Notes: generated from the sequence alone by a model not told the origin. Positions 9,684 through 19,272 are shown, counted from the first letter of the stretch. The stretch is DNA of 64,000 bases from Companilactobacillus formosensis (GCF_005405305.1 NZ_BJDU01000001.1:308791-372790); one strand, 5' to 3'. Program-made: numbers and translations.

Positions 9684-10510
9684 CGCATTCTTATAACGTA
9701 AATAGTCCTACAGCAAATCTTGGTTTAGATGATGTTTCTATGACGATCAAGGACAAGAAATTTACAGCTATCGTTGGGCAAACTGGTAGTGGTAAATCGA
9801 CTTTAGTTCGTCACATTAATGCTTTACTCAAACCAACGTCAGGTACAATTTTGGTTGGAGATCGTAAAATAACTTCAGAGACTAATAATAAAAATTTGAA
9901 GTCATTACGTAAAAATATTGGTATGGTTTTTCAGTTTCCCGAAAGTCAATTATTTGAAGATACAGTTCAAAAGGATATTATGTTTGGTCCGATGAATTTT
10001 GGAGCCAGTGCGGAAGCTGCTAAAGAGGCAGCTGAAAAGATGATCAAGTTAGTCGGACTCGATGAATCCTACTTGCAAAAGTCACCTTTTGATTTGTCTG
10101 GTGGTCAAATGCGTCGTGTGGCGATTGCTGGAGTTCTAGCTAGTGATCCTGAAACAATTATTTTGGATGAACCAACAGCTGGCTTGGATCCAGTAGGTCG
10201 TGCTGAAATTATGGACTTATTCAAGGATTTACAGTTAAAAGGTAAGACAATTATCCTGATTACGCATAATATGGATGACGTGGCTAATTTTGCCGATGAG
10301 ATGGCAATTATCCACAGTGGAAAACTAATTGCAACTGGTTTGCCAGAAGATGTATTCAATCGAAAAGATTTATTAAAAGAGGACCTGTTGTCACTGCCTA
10401 AAAGCGCTGAATTTGCCAAAGAATTGAGCAGTCAAGGCTTTCACTTCGACAAATTGCCGATTACGATCGAAGCCTTAGGAACAGAAATTAAACAACAGTT
10501 AGGTGATTAA
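9659..10510 (+). CDS. ecfA2: ECF transporter ATPase A2
   Basis: Partner ATPase of EcfA1 in the shared ECF complex. Walker A GQTGSGKST, signature LSGGQMRR, Walker B IILDEPTAGLDP and the H-loop ITHNMDDV are present in 283 residues. The ATG start lies inside the end of ecfA1, and the stop is directly followed by the ATG of ecfT, so the three genes form one translational unit. Confidence 0.95.
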   Translation: MEITFEHVTHSYNVNSPTANLGLDDVSMTIKDKKFTAIVGQTGSGKSTLVRHINALLKPTSGTILVGDRKITSETNNKNLKSLRKNIGMVFQFPESQLFEDTVQKDIMFGPMNFGASAEAAKEAAEKMIKLVGLDESYLQKSPFDLSGGQMRRVAIAGVLASDPETIILDEPTAGLDPVGRAEIMDLFKDLQLKGKTIILITHNMDDVANFADEMAIIHSGKLIATGLPEDVFNRKDLLKEDLLSLPKSAEFAKELSSQGFHFDKLPITIEALGTEIKQQLGD

Positions 10511-11308
10511 ATGGATAAGATAATTTTGGGAAGGTATTTGCCTGGGGATTCGCTGTTGTACCATTTAGATCCTCGAGGTAAATTCTTATTAACGTTTTAT
10601 TTTGTGGGGATAGTCTTTTTGGCTAACAACGTTGCATCTTATGCTTTTTTACTGGCATTTGTGGTTTTTGCTGTTTACTTGTCAAAAATCAATTTTGGCT
10701 TTTTTATTAAAGGATTAAAGCCAGTCTTTTGGTTGATTTTATTCACGGTCGCCTTGCAATTGCTGTTTACGCCTAGTAGTCATCCAATTTGGCATTGGGG
10801 TATATTTACGTTCTCTAAAGAGGGGTTAGTGATTGCCGGATACATTTTTATGCGGTTCGTGTTGATTATTTTTATTTCGACTTTATTGACGCTGACGACG
10901 ACGCCTATTGAAATTTCCGATTCAATCGAGAGCATTCTTAAGCCATTGAAAAAAGTTAATTTTCCAGTGACCCAAGTAGCTTTAATGTTGTCGATTGCAT
11001 TAAGATTCGTGCCGTTACTAGTTGATGAAACAACCAAGATCATGGATGCTCAGCGTGCTCGTGGGGTCGACTTTGGTGAAGGTGGATTGATCAAACGAAT
11101 CAAGTCATTTGTACCGATTTTGATTCCATTGTTCGTCAGCAGCTTTTCAATTGCTTACGATTTGGCTATTGCCATGGAATCTCGTGGTTACAAGGATGGA
11201 GAAGGTCGAAGCAAGTATCGAGTTTTGAAATGGGAAAAGCGTGATACTTTGACGATTTTATTTATGCTAGGTTTGACGATTATTTTATTATTATTACGGA
11301 GTTATTAA
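10511..11308 (+). CDS. ecfT: ECF transporter transmembrane subunit T
   Basis: Membrane scaffold that links the two ATPases to exchangeable S-components. The 265 residues hold several hydrophobic helices. Two coupling segments with the A-R-G type motif are visible: MDAQRARGVDFGEG near residue 178 and AMESRGYKDGEGR near residue 222. The start ATG abuts the ecfA2 stop, and truA follows after three bases. Confidence 0.94.
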   Translation: MDKIILGRYLPGDSLLYHLDPRGKFLLTFYFVGIVFLANNVASYAFLLAFVVFAVYLSKINFGFFIKGLKPVFWLILFTVALQLLFTPSSHPIWHWGIFTFSKEGLVIAGYIFMRFVLIIFISTLLTLTTTPIEISDSIESILKPLKKVNFPVTQVALMLSIALRFVPLLVDETTKIMDAQRARGVDFGEGGLIKRIKSFVPILIPLFVSSFSIAYDLAIAMESRGYKDGEGRSKYRVLKWEKRDTLTILFMLGLTIILLLLRSY

Positions 11309-11311
11309 TTT

Positions 11312-12058
11312 ATGACGAGATATAAATTGACGATAGCCTACGATGGAACTAAATTTCATGGCTTTCAACGTCAAAATGATTTACGGACAGTTCAAGGAGT
11401 TTTAGAAAAAGCTCTGACTAAAATGACTAAGGGTCAACACATTGATGTCATGGGGTCTGGTAGAACGGATGCTGGAGTCCACGCTTTTGGTCAAGTGATC
11501 CATTTCGATTATCCAGGACAAATGCCAGCATCGAACATGCTAAAAGCTATTAATTCTTTGATGCCACTGGATGTTTTGGTAAAGGATTCAGAAATAGTCG
11601 ATGAAAATTTTCATGCTCGCTTTGGAGTTAAGAGAAAAACTTATCAATATCGTGTTGATTGTGGATATTATACTGATCCGTTCAAGCGGTTTTACACAGG
11701 CCACTATCCTTATCAAGTCTCTGTGGATAAAATTCAGACAGCCCTCAAGGATTTAGAAGGGGAGCATGACTTTACAAGTTTCGCTGCATCAGGTGGCGTG
11801 ATCGAAAATAAAGTTAGGACTATCTATTCGGCGACATGCGTGTATAATAAGAACAATGACGAATTAGTTTTCGAATTTACAGGCAATGGCTTCCTATATA
11901 ATATGGTTAGAATCTTAGTTGCTACTCTGTTAGAGATTGGTAATGGGCGCAGGGATGTACACGATTTCTTGAGATTATTTGAAGTGAAAGACCGTCAAGA
12001 AGCACGAGGAACAGCACCTGCTAGTGGGCTATATTTAAAAGAAGTTTTTTACGATTAA
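11312..12058 (+). CDS. truA: tRNA pseudouridine(38-40) synthase
   Basis: Converts uridines 38-40 in the anticodon arm of tRNAs to pseudouridine. The catalytic aspartate is Asp53 in [11 protein letters not shown]. The start [14 protein letters not shown] and the segment [19 protein letters not shown] near the C-terminus are family hallmarks, at 248 residues. In Lactobacillales it commonly follows ecfT, as here. Confidence 0.96.
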   Translation: MTRYKLTIAYDGTKFHGFQRQNDLRTVQGVLEKALTKMTKGQHIDVMGSGRTDAGVHAFGQVIHFDYPGQMPASNMLKAINSLMPLDVLVKDSEIVDENFHARFGVKRKTYQYRVDCGYYTDPFKRFYTGHYPYQVSVDKIQTALKDLEGEHDFTSFAASGGVIENKVRTIYSATCVYNKNNDELVFEFTGNGFLYNMVRILVATLLEIGNGRRDVHDFLRLFEVKDRQEARGTAPASGLYLKEVFYD

Positions 12059-12072
12059 TCTGTGGATAATTA

Positions 12073-12101
12073 TTGACTTACAATGAAAATCACAGTATTA
12101 T
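12073..12101 (+). promoter_or_regulatory. Promoter of the rplM-rpsI operon
   Basis: TTGACT at 12073-12078 and TATTAT at 12096-12101 are spaced by 17 bases. This is close to the housekeeping sigma consensus and lies just upstream of a structured leader and rplM. Confidence 0.8.
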
Positions 12102-12107
12102 TGTAAC

Positions 12108-12180
12108 TGGTATTGTTTGCCCCACGATAAGCCCCGGAAACTTATTGAGTTGTCAAACAGACGTAGAAACTGGAGGAAAT
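12108..12180 (+). promoter_or_regulatory. L13 ribosomal leader RNA
   Basis: Between the promoter and rplM the transcript can form a stem in which GTTTG (about 12115) pairs with CAAAC (about 12156). An inner pairing of GATAAG with CTTATT lies around a C-rich loop. An L13 leader motif controlling rplM-rpsI is established in Firmicutes and is thought to bind L13 for feedback. Position, length and pairing fit it; covariation cannot be tested here. Confidence 0.75.
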
Positions 12181-12184
12181 TAAA

Positions 12185-12628
12185 GTGCGTACAACACCAT
12201 TAGCAAAAGCAAGTGAAGTTGAACGTAAATGGTATGTAATCGACGGTGAAGATGTTGTCTTAGGTAGACTTTCATCTGTTGTTGCTTCTATTCTTAGAGG
12301 TAAGAACAAACCAACTTACACACCTAACGTTGATACTGGTGATAATGTTATTATCATCAATGCAGATAAAGTTAAATTAACAGGTAAGAAAGCTAAGAAT
12401 AAGATTTATTATTCTCACTCAGATCACCCAGGTGGGTTGAAGAGTATTAGTGCCGGTGAAAAGAGAGCTACAAAGCCAGAACGCTTTGTTGAAGACTCAA
12501 TTCGCGGTATGTTACCTAAGAACACTCTTGGTCGTCAAGAAATTAAGAAGTTGCATGTTTATGCAGGTTCAGAACATGGCCATCAAGCACAAAATCCAGA
12601 AATGTTGGATATCAACAAACTAATTTAA
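12185..12628 (+). CDS. rplM: 50S ribosomal protein L13
   Basis: Early-assembling large-subunit protein. [20 protein letters not shown] at the start, [20 protein letters not shown] and the [19 protein letters not shown] block are diagnostic, at 147 residues. GTG 12185 follows TGGAGG. The gene forms a two-gene operon with rpsI, 13 bases downstream. Confidence 0.97.
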   Translation: MRTTPLAKASEVERKWYVIDGEDVVLGRLSSVVASILRGKNKPTYTPNVDTGDNVIIINADKVKLTGKKAKNKIYYSHSDHPGGLKSISAGEKRATKPERFVEDSIRGMLPKNTLGRQEIKKLHVYAGSEHGHQAQNPEMLDINKLI

Positions 12629-12641
12629 GGAGGAAAAGAAT

Positions 12642-13034
12642 TTGGCACAAGTATCATACGCCGGAACAGGTCGTCGCAAGGACTCAGTTGCTCGTGTACG
12701 CCTAGTACCCGGAAACGGAAAAATTACTATCAACAAACGTGATGTCAAAGATTACATTCCTTTTGACAATTTGATTGCTGATATGAAACAACCTCTAGAT
12801 GTTACTGAAACAGCAGACAGCTATGACGTTATTGCTAACGTTAACGGTGGAGGCTTCTCAGGACAAGCTGGAGCAATTAGACATGGTATCGCAAGAGCCC
12901 TACTTGATGTTGATCCTGATTTCAGACCATCACTTAAGTCAGCCGGCTTCTTAACACGTGACCCTCGTATGAAGGAACGTAAGAAACCAGGTCTTAAGAA
13001 AGCCCGTAAGGCTTCACAATTCTCAAAACGTTAA
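12642..13034 (+). CDS. rpsI: 30S ribosomal protein S9
   Basis: S9 extends a basic C-terminal tail to the P-site tRNA. The sequence shows [17 protein letters not shown] at the start, [19 protein letters not shown] in the core and the C-terminal [16 protein letters not shown] tail. Length is normal at 130 residues. It starts at TTG 12642 behind AAGGAGG, and an intrinsic terminator follows. Confidence 0.97.
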   Translation: MAQVSYAGTGRRKDSVARVRLVPGNGKITINKRDVKDYIPFDNLIADMKQPLDVTETADSYDVIANVNGGGFSGQAGAIRHGIARALLDVDPDFRPSLKSAGFLTRDPRMKERKKPGLKKARKASQFSKR

Positions 13035-13062
13035 TATTTATTTATTTCCAGTTTTGGTTCAA

Positions 13063-13094
13063 AAACATCTCTCAATGCGAGGGATGTTTTTTTG
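13063..13094 (+). terminator. Intrinsic terminator after rpsI
   Basis: AACATCTCTC pairs with GAGGGATGTT around a short AATGC loop, followed by a run of seven T. It ends the rplM-rpsI transcript. A TATAAT-like -10 element (13096-13101) lies right after it and may serve the next genes, though no convincing -35 is visible. Confidence 0.9.
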
Positions 13095-13124
13095 TTATAA
13101 TTAAGAAAAAATTGGAGGATATCG

Positions 13125-13370
13125 ATGTTCTGGTTATTACTAGTACTGATTATTATCGTCAATCTATATTTGTATTTTCATTACAGCAAACGCAGTAAGC
13201 AAAAAGTTCAATCAATTCTTGATACTCCAGAAATTATTAATGAGATCAAGGAGATAGTTCGCAATCACAACGATTCGAAAATAGTGTTAAAATTGATGCG
13301 CGATAAGTACTTCTTGAACACCAAAGAAGCCATTTTAGTCTTAAAGAGGATAAAAGAGGAGAAAAAATGA
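13125..13370 (+). CDS. Small membrane-anchored protein with L7/L12-like tail
   Basis: The 81-residue protein has one N-terminal membrane helix (residues about 2-17, FWLLLVLIIIVNLYLYF), a basic linker and a soluble helical part. The part around KIVLKLMRDKYFLNTKEAIL resembles the helical pattern of the ribosomal L7/L12 C-terminal domain, which is common in small Firmicutes proteins of unknown function. ATG 13125 follows TTGGAGG. Its stop overlaps the next start by four bases (ATGA). I do not assign a function. Confidence 0.7.
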   Translation: MFWLLLVLIIIVNLYLYFHYSKRSKQKVQSILDTPEIINEIKEIVRNHNDSKIVLKLMRDKYFLNTKEAILVLKRIKEEKK

Positions 13371-13870
13371 TAGATTTGACAAAGTTATCCACAAGTTATC
13401 AAGTAAGGAGACTAAAACCTCAAGATGCTGATCATGTTTTGAAGTTAGTCTTGAGCAATGATAGTTATTATAATTTTTGTCCACCACGTCCTAATCGTCA
13501 TACTATTTTGGAAGATATTAAAGTTGTTCCTGCCGATAAAACAATGGATGATAAGTATTATGTTGGTTTTTATGAGGAAGATAAATTAGTCGCTGTTTTA
13601 GATTTGATCAGTGGTTATCCCGATGAAAAAACTGCTTGGATTGGCTTTTTCATGGTCGATGCTGCTTTGCAGGGCAATGGGATTGGCTCCAAAATATTTG
13701 TTGGAATTGAGAATGAATTAACGAAACAAGGTTTGTCGAAGGTAGAATTAGCTTTTGCTAAAGGAAATGCCAAAAGTGAGAAATTCCTTTTGAAGAATGG
13801 CTATCAAAAGACTGGGCAAGAACTTAATGTACCTGGCTATACTGTTGTAGTTGTGGAAAAAAAGTTATAG
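13367..13870 (+). CDS. GNAT family N-acetyltransferase
   Basis: Likely transfers an acetyl group from acetyl-CoA to an unknown amine. The fold is indicated by the N-terminal strand YQVRRLKPQDADHVLKL. The acetyl-CoA-binding stretch is WIGFFMVDAALQGNGIGSKI (residues about 87-106), with the Q-x-x-G-x-G signature. Length is 167 residues. It is coupled by a four-base overlap to the small membrane protein upstream. Confidence 0.85.
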   Translation: MIDLTKLSTSYQVRRLKPQDADHVLKLVLSNDSYYNFCPPRPNRHTILEDIKVVPADKTMDDKYYVGFYEEDKLVAVLDLISGYPDEKTAWIGFFMVDAALQGNGIGSKIFVGIENELTKQGLSKVELAFAKGNAKSEKFLLKNGYQKTGQELNVPGYTVVVVEKKL

Positions 13871-13992
13871 ACATTTAAAATCTTTGTAAACAAGACTTAA
13901 TATTAAGAAAGTATAAAATCTAAACGCCAAGTAGTAGTTGAAGTTATAATATTAATTGTCATTATGTATACAAAGAATTTAAGAGGTCTAAA

Positions 13993-14454
13993 ATGTCATA
14001 TAAAGTAAATTTTGAAAATATTGAAACAACGGGTCTGGAGGATTCCCCAGTTGCCAAAGATTTAGCTAAATTACGAGCTAATGAGGCCCAGTTTTTTTGG
14101 AATAAATATCAACATGAACTAGTTACTATGCCAGCCGATGAAGTACCGGAGATTTTGAATCGGATTGAAGCAATTTTGAAGGAGCGAGATTTAGATTTGC
14201 CTTATAAAGCTCTGGAAGTCAGTGACTTTGCTGCCAACAATGTTCGCTGGTCACAAGTTTATTACGATAATGGGCTAGAAGTTAGCGTTATTTATAGTCT
14301 TGATAAAAATGGTCGTCATTCGGTCAGTTTTAAATTAGCACATGGAATTGACGTACCAGCTGAATTGAATAAGAAGTTTAAATTTGTTCATCAAAGATCA
14401 CAAGCGGCGGATAAAATTAGAAGTGCATATTTTATTTTGCAACGTAATTATTAA
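13993..14454 (+). CDS. Hypothetical protein, unknown function
   Basis: A 153-residue soluble protein with a good ribosome binding site (AAGAGG) before ATG 13993 and codon use like its neighbours. The first half is helical and acidic. The second half has alternating strands (RWSQVYYDNGLEVSVIYSL, then HSVSFKLAHG). No signal peptide, membrane segment or catalytic motif is evident, and I do not recognise the family. It ends at a shared bidirectional terminator. Confidence 0.75.
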   Translation: MSYKVNFENIETTGLEDSPVAKDLAKLRANEAQFFWNKYQHELVTMPADEVPEILNRIEAILKERDLDLPYKALEVSDFAANNVRWSQVYYDNGLEVSVIYSLDKNGRHSVSFKLAHGIDVPAELNKKFKFVHQRSQAADKIRSAYFILQRNY

Positions 14455-14510
14455 AAAAAGATATCACTAGGACGGCAACAAGATTGCTGCATCTTAGTGA
14501 TATCTTTTTT
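14454..14510. terminator. Bidirectional intrinsic terminator
   Basis: AAAAAAGATATCACTA (14454-14469) is perfectly complementary to TAGTGATATCTTTTTT (14495-14510), with a secondary GGCAAC/GATTGCTGC-type stem between them. It has A and T runs on both sides, so it can stop the + strand gene ending at 14454 and the - strand gene ending at 14509. Confidence 0.9.
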
Positions 14511-17001
14511 ACTTAGCTTGTACCACATCTAAAGTATCAGCTGGAATCCATTCATCGGTAGCGACACGATACATCTTAACTCCGTTAATTTTGGCATAAC
14601 TATCAGTTCTCCAGCTAGTTTTAGTTGGTAAACTTTTATCTAGATCGGGTCCTTGTGAATCGTAAAGTTCAGCGGTTTTTGTAAGGTTAACGTCCGTTTT
14701 AGTATTAATTGGAATATACGGAACACCGCTATCGACTGAAACGAATTCATTAGTTGCTACTTGATAAAAATCGTTATCGTCGATTGAAACGATTCTGTTG
14801 AATTTCCAACCAGTATTTGGCCCCAATTCTCTGGTTAACAATTGACCATTGCTATTTATTAGACTAGCTACTTCATTATAGATTCTGACGTAGCCTAATT
14901 CATCAGTTTCTACAATATCAAAATCATCAGCAGAAACCCATTTGTTACCGATTTGGTAATATTCTTGACCGTTGATCATCGCAGTTGCTGAGATTGTGAT
15001 TTCACTGCCATTTACCACAAGATCTTTACCAGTTTCAGCACCAGTTAAGTCATGCAATGAAACTGTACCGACGACTTTTGGAATAATAGTAATTGGTGTG
15101 GCTAGTGTATTTACTGTTGGCGTGTTTTCATCATCGTTTGCACTAACGGGTAGCGGATTTTCCTTATAGCTTAATTTGATAACTTGTGGTGCTTGTTCAT
15201 ATTTGCCTTGCAAACTAGTTGTTGGACTCAATAAAGTATAGCCATTTAGACTAGCTTCTTTAGTTAAATCAAAACTATCACCAATCAAATTGCCATTGAC
15301 TGTTTTAGTCAAAGGAACATCATTTGACATGATTGGATTGCCATTTTGATCAACATATTCGATAGTAACATTAGGATGATCTTGCCAAATTATCGGTTGA
15401 TCATGCATAACATTTCCAAAAAATGGATTACCTTCCTTTGGCTCGATAGAACCTAAGCTACTATTACCATAAACCAGCATTTTTGAATCGCCATCAGGAT
15501 GTTGGATTTCATAATATTCATTACCCAAGTATTTCAAATCAGTAGTATCATTCTTGTCATTAACAGTAAAATTATATAGAGTACCGTAATTTCGATAAAC
15601 ATTTTTAGGATTATCAAATAAGTTACCAGAGTTGTCATAAAAAGGATCAGCTTTAAATATGAGTGGTTGACCAATAACGCCATAAATAGTTTTAGGATTA
15701 TAATTCCAACTATTTGTCCAAGCAATTAAATAACCATTATTAAAGAGACCTTGGAAAAGCTTCATATTTTTTAATGATGAAAAGTCACTAACAGTAGAAT
15801 TAAAAAAATATACGTCTCCTGTCATACCTAAGTTAGCATATTTAGTTAGCCATGGGGCGATTTCCTTTACATCGTCATTAGTAAAACCGTTAAAAGTTTC
15901 GTCGCCATCAAATGAGAATTTATTAGTTATATCTAGATTTAATGTAGAGTCATTTATGAATGCTGGCAAAATAGTAAGATCAGGTATTTGACTAACATTG
16001 ATTTCTTTTCTAGATGGATCACTATAATTACCGTCTAAAGTTAAACTAGAAAATTTTAGACCGTCTAGTGGGACCAAACTTGGATTAGCTTTTTTATCTG
16101 AAGCTAATGTCACTGATAAATCAACAGCATCACTGCTAGGCAACAAATTTAAATATTGCATGCCATCTAAACTTTCAATGGCTTGAGGTAATTCTACTTG
16201 ATTAGGTAGATCTCCTGAAATAGTAAGTATTGAATTTGATTTGTAATTTTTAATGTCACCGACAGTAATATTATCGCTTGTTTTTATTCCTAAACTAGTT
16301 TTGACTAAGGCGGCTAAATTGGGATCACTAAAATTTACTACGGTATCATCAGTTAAATTATTTGGTAAAGCATATGATTGAGTATCATTAGTAATATTGG
16401 TTTGACTAACTATCGTAGTTGAAGGCATGGCAATATTAGGTTGACCATCTTGGGCAAGGCCATTATAAATATAAGATTCATTGCTAGGTGGGGTATTTTC
16501 TACCGTATATGAATATAAAGGAGTTGTGGGATATGTTACTCTAATTGGATTTTCACTAGAATCCGTTTGTGTAGAAGTATCCGTATTAGATGTTGGAGCC
16601 GTACTCGTTGAATCAGATGAGTTGCTGTTATCAGTGATTGATGGATTTGTTTCATTGTTATCGGTAGAAGTTATTGTTGGATTTGTATTCGCGTCTGTAT
16701 TATCGTCGGTATTTTTGACCGGAGCGGCAGCTGTATTATTAGAATCATTATTGATAGTTGTGGCAGATTGATTATTAGTTACAGGTTCATTTTCCGTCGA
16801 AGTCTTTTGATTAGTAGCTGTTGCTAATTGACTATTAGTTGTACCGGATGTTGCTTCATTTTTTGAGACGTTGGTTACCGTAGCAGATTGATTCACTGGA
16901 TTGGTTGCATCTGCTTTAACGGTTTGTCCAGATAGAATCGTTAATATCATTGCTGAAAAAATTGTTGCTCCTAAATAAATACTTTTTTTATTTGTTAACA
17001 T
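14509..17001 (-). CDS. Secreted surface protein with MucBP and SLAP domains
   Basis: The 830 residues begin with a signal peptide (1-30, cut after QTVKA). A Ser/Thr/Asn/Asp-rich low-complexity region (about 31-165) suggests a spacer or glycosylation zone. A middle region (about 215-415) resembles leucine-rich strands (LDGMQYLNLL, LKFSSLTLDGN). A MucBP-type domain lies near residues 545-615 (VTIEYVDQNGNPI). The C-terminus (about 640-828) holds three repeats of the SLAP type, each ending in a YYQIGNKWVSADD- or YRVATDEWIPAD-like stretch. SLAP domains bind the cell wall non-covalently in lactobacilli, and no LPxTG motif is present. An adhesin role is inferred. Confidence 0.88.
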   Translation of the reverse strand: MLTNKKSIYLGATIFSAMILTILSGQTVKADATNPVNQSATVTNVSKNEATSGTTNSQLATATNQKTSTENEPVTNNQSATTINNDSNNTAAAPVKNTDDNTDANTNPTITSTDNNETNPSITDNSNSSDSTSTAPTSNTDTSTQTDSSENPIRVTYPTTPLYSYTVENTPPSNESYIYNGLAQDGQPNIAMPSTTIVSQTNITNDTQSYALPNNLTDDTVVNFSDPNLAALVKTSLGIKTSDNITVGDIKNYKSNSILTISGDLPNQVELPQAIESLDGMQYLNLLPSSDAVDLSVTLASDKKANPSLVPLDGLKFSSLTLDGNYSDPSRKEINVSQIPDLTILPAFINDSTLNLDITNKFSFDGDETFNGFTNDDVKEIAPWLTKYANLGMTGDVYFFNSTVSDFSSLKNMKLFQGLFNNGYLIAWTNSWNYNPKTIYGVIGQPLIFKADPFYDNSGNLFDNPKNVYRNYGTLYNFTVNDKNDTTDLKYLGNEYYEIQHPDGDSKMLVYGNSSLGSIEPKEGNPFFGNVMHDQPIIWQDHPNVTIEYVDQNGNPIMSNDVPLTKTVNGNLIGDSFDLTKEASLNGYTLLSPTTSLQGKYEQAPQVIKLSYKENPLPVSANDDENTPTVNTLATPITIIPKVVGTVSLHDLTGAETGKDLVVNGSEITISATAMINGQEYYQIGNKWVSADDFDIVETDELGYVRIYNEVASLINSNGQLLTRELGPNTGWKFNRIVSIDDNDFYQVATNEFVSVDSGVPYIPINTKTDVNLTKTAELYDSQGPDLDKSLPTKTSWRTDSYAKINGVKMYRVATDEWIPADTLDVVQAK

Positions 17002-17183
17002 ATATCATTACTCTTTTCTTAATTCCCTTATTTCTCATAAATAATGTTAGAAAGTATTCAGGAATCTTTCCAATAAAAGGGGAGCAATGTATATTAAAAA
17101 AATAATAGGATGTTAAAAACGCTTACTGTCTCTTGCATTCTTAAATTAATACTTATACTAAATGTAAACATGAAGGTAATATA

Positions 17184-17214
17184 AAAAGACATTAAAATTA
17201 ATGTCTTTTTGTTT
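17184..17214 (-). terminator. Intrinsic terminator after the DUF218 gene
   Basis: AAAAAGACATTAA and TTAATGTCTTTTT form a perfect short-loop hairpin with A and T runs on both flanks. It lies just beyond the stop of the - strand DUF218 gene. The rest of 17002-17228 holds the upstream region of the SLAP gene; I see no clear promoter there. Confidence 0.85.
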
Positions 17215-17228
17215 AAAAATAATTCATA

Positions 17229-18332
17229 TTATTTAGTTGCAATATCTGTGTAAATAGTAATTCCGACCATCAACAAGGTGATGAGTACGATTAGTCCAAT
17301 TACGATGAAATGACGTTTTTTGTTCATCAAGAAAATGGCCGCAAATTCTCGAATTAAAGCATTGGGCAAAAAGTAAAATCGAGTTGGTGCACCGATTCCA
17401 TTGGCAGCTAAATGTGCCATTTTGGCATAAATTCCAGCTCGAAAGATGTGATAATTGTTGCTGAAAAATTTGATATAAGCTTTGTTGCTGCCAAAATCTT
17501 TTTGAATCAGTTCCTTAGAATATTGCATATTTTGCAAAATATTACGTGACTTATCTTCTAGAAGAACTAAGTCTTTGTCCCAACCTTGAGCAATCGCAAA
17601 ATCGGCCATTGCTTGAGCTTCAGACAATTTTTCGTCGGGACCTTGACCACCAGAAAAGACGATCTTGGGTGCAGGACGACCTTTGCTGATTTGCTTTTGA
17701 GCAAATTTGATAGCGGCTTTGATACGATTGCCTAGTAATGTTGAAACTTGGTCTCCGTTGATCAAGCCGGCTCCAAGGACAATTAAGTAATTAGCTTTGT
17801 AACGTCGTGGCAAGAATTGATAAAGCAGAACATTTACTAAGAAATTGTAAGAACAAATTATTAAGTAAGTACCAATGACAGGTAGTCCTGCAATTAAAGT
17901 ATTGAACCAATCGGGTAAAAACTTGGAATGTCCAGCCATGAATAAGTTAGCAAACCATAGAATAATCAAAAATATTGCTAACAGTAATGTCAGCATGTTG
18001 GATAAGGTGTGACTTTCTCTTTTCCAAACGATAAACGCATTCCACAAGAGGAGCAGCCACATCATACCCAGAGTAACTACGATTATACCTAAGATGATTA
18101 AAAAAATAATTCCCATCGTGGTAATAAAAATTAAATTAGCAGTGCTAAAAATTAGAACCGCTAGTTCTGCTAAAAAACTAAAAAAGAAAATTGTAAAAGT
18201 GATTCCATTTATTAATCGGCGTGGTTCATAAAGCCATAATCCCAAGAAAATACCAAAAAGAATTAACGTGATAATCCCCCAATAAACTGATATCCTCTGG
18301 AGTTCATTCATGTATGAAACGAGTCCGTTCAT
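17229..18332 (-). CDS. DUF218/YdcF-like integral membrane protein
   Basis: The N-terminal half has about six hydrophobic helices. The C-terminal half is a DUF218 (YdcF-type) domain with NYLIVLGAGLINGDQVSTLL, IVFSGGQGPDEKLSEA and an ESRN-like KSRNILQNMQYSK stretch. A final membrane helix lies near residue 345. Start ATG 18332 (367 residues) is chosen because AGGAGGG precedes it by about seven bases; an upstream in-frame ATG at 18353 lacks a site. DUF218 proteins are linked to envelope functions in several bacteria, but the reaction is unknown here. Confidence 0.85.
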   Translation of the reverse strand: MNGLVSYMNELQRISVYWGIITLILFGIFLGLWLYEPRRLINGITFTIFFFSFLAELAVLIFSTANLIFITTMGIIFLIILGIIVVTLGMMWLLLLWNAFIVWKRESHTLSNMLTLLLAIFLIILWFANLFMAGHSKFLPDWFNTLIAGLPVIGTYLIICSYNFLVNVLLYQFLPRRYKANYLIVLGAGLINGDQVSTLLGNRIKAAIKFAQKQISKGRPAPKIVFSGGQGPDEKLSEAQAMADFAIAQGWDKDLVLLEDKSRNILQNMQYSKELIQKDFGSNKAYIKFFSNNYHIFRAGIYAKMAHLAANGIGAPTRFYFLPNALIREFAAIFLMNKKRHFIVIGLIVLITLLMVGITIYTDIATK

Positions 18333-18441
18333 AATCCGCCCTCCTATAATCATTCTAATTTTAGCATATTGGATAATTTCTGAAACGTTATTAGCAACGC
18401 CTCATTGTTCATGTCATAATGGAAATAGAGGAGGGTTTTAG

Positions 18442-19263
18442 ATGAGTGAAATTAAACTAATTTTGAGTGATATTGACGGAACGATTTTGAATGATGAAAA
18501 TGTAATCGATACTGGTTTAAAAGCTGCTATTAAGAAATTGCGTCAAAAAGATGTACCTTTTGTTTTAGCTTCGGCTAGATCTCCTGAAGGGATGAAACAA
18601 ATTGCTTCAGAGCTAGATGTTTTGGATAATCCGATTGCTTGTTATAACGGAGCTTTAGTGGTTAAAGACTTACAAGACAAAAACTATGCCACTATCTTGA
18701 GCCATGAATTAAACGTTGCCGAAGTGGAAAAGATGTTTACAATTCTTGACCAAAAATTCCCAGAAATCTCTATTAATTTGTATTCGGGATCTGACTGGTA
18801 TGTCAAGGATGTGGACAAATGGGTTCAAATGGAAGCTGATATTACCAAAATGAATCCAATCGTAAAAGATTTGCCTGCATTGATAGCAGAACATACTATA
18901 CCAATTCACAAATTATTGTTGATTGGTGAAACTGAACAGATTCAAAAAGCTTTAAATTATTTTAAGCAGTTGAATTTCTCAGATAGTTCGTTTTACTTGT
19001 CAAAACCTAATTATTTAGAGATTACTAATAGTAATGTTTCTAAGGAAAAAGCCCTACGCGAATTAGCTAAAACGTACAATTTGGATTTAGAAAATACGAT
19101 GACTTTGGGCGATAATTTCAATGATGTACCAATGTTGAAAATGGCTGGGTTAGGCGTTGCAATGCAAAATGCTCCAGTTGAAGTTAAAAAATGTGCTAAT
19201 GTGGTAACGGAGACTAATAATCGAAACGGAGTCTCAAAAGCTATTGAAAAATACGCTCTCTAG
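18442..19263 (+). CDS. Cof-type HAD-IIB sugar phosphatase
   Basis: Predicted cytosolic phosphatase of the haloacid dehalogenase superfamily. The nucleophile motif is LSDIDGTILND (residues about 8-18). Motif II is SARSPEG, and the metal-binding motif is MTLGDNFNDVPMLKMAG near residue 218. The GVAMQNAP ending is typical of Cof/YidA proteins. Length is 273 residues. ATG 18442 follows GAGGAGGG. The substrate is probably a sugar phosphate but is not determined by sequence. Confidence 0.92.
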   Translation: MSEIKLILSDIDGTILNDENVIDTGLKAAIKKLRQKDVPFVLASARSPEGMKQIASELDVLDNPIACYNGALVVKDLQDKNYATILSHELNVAEVEKMFTILDQKFPEISINLYSGSDWYVKDVDKWVQMEADITKMNPIVKDLPALIAEHTIPIHKLLLIGETEQIQKALNYFKQLNFSDSSFYLSKPNYLEITNSNVSKEKALRELAKTYNLDLENTMTLGDNFNDVPMLKMAGLGVAMQNAPVEVKKCANVVTETNNRNGVSKAIEKYAL

Positions 19264-19272
19264 GGGGTTAGT

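Noticed and set aside
13871-13992. Promoter before the 153-residue hypothetical gene
   Set aside because: TATAAA and TTGTAA or TTGAAG matches occur, but their spacing (22 bases or otherwise off) is poor, so I do not list a promoter.
16481-16771. 96-residue + strand frame within the SLAP gene
   Set aside because: It mirrors the Ser/Thr/Asn/Asp-rich region of the - strand gene. The repetitive codons keep the opposite frame open by composition alone.
17002-17228. Possible regulatory RNA between the SLAP and DUF218 genes
   Set aside because: Only one simple terminator hairpin is seen. The rest is AT-rich without a convincing structure or promoter.
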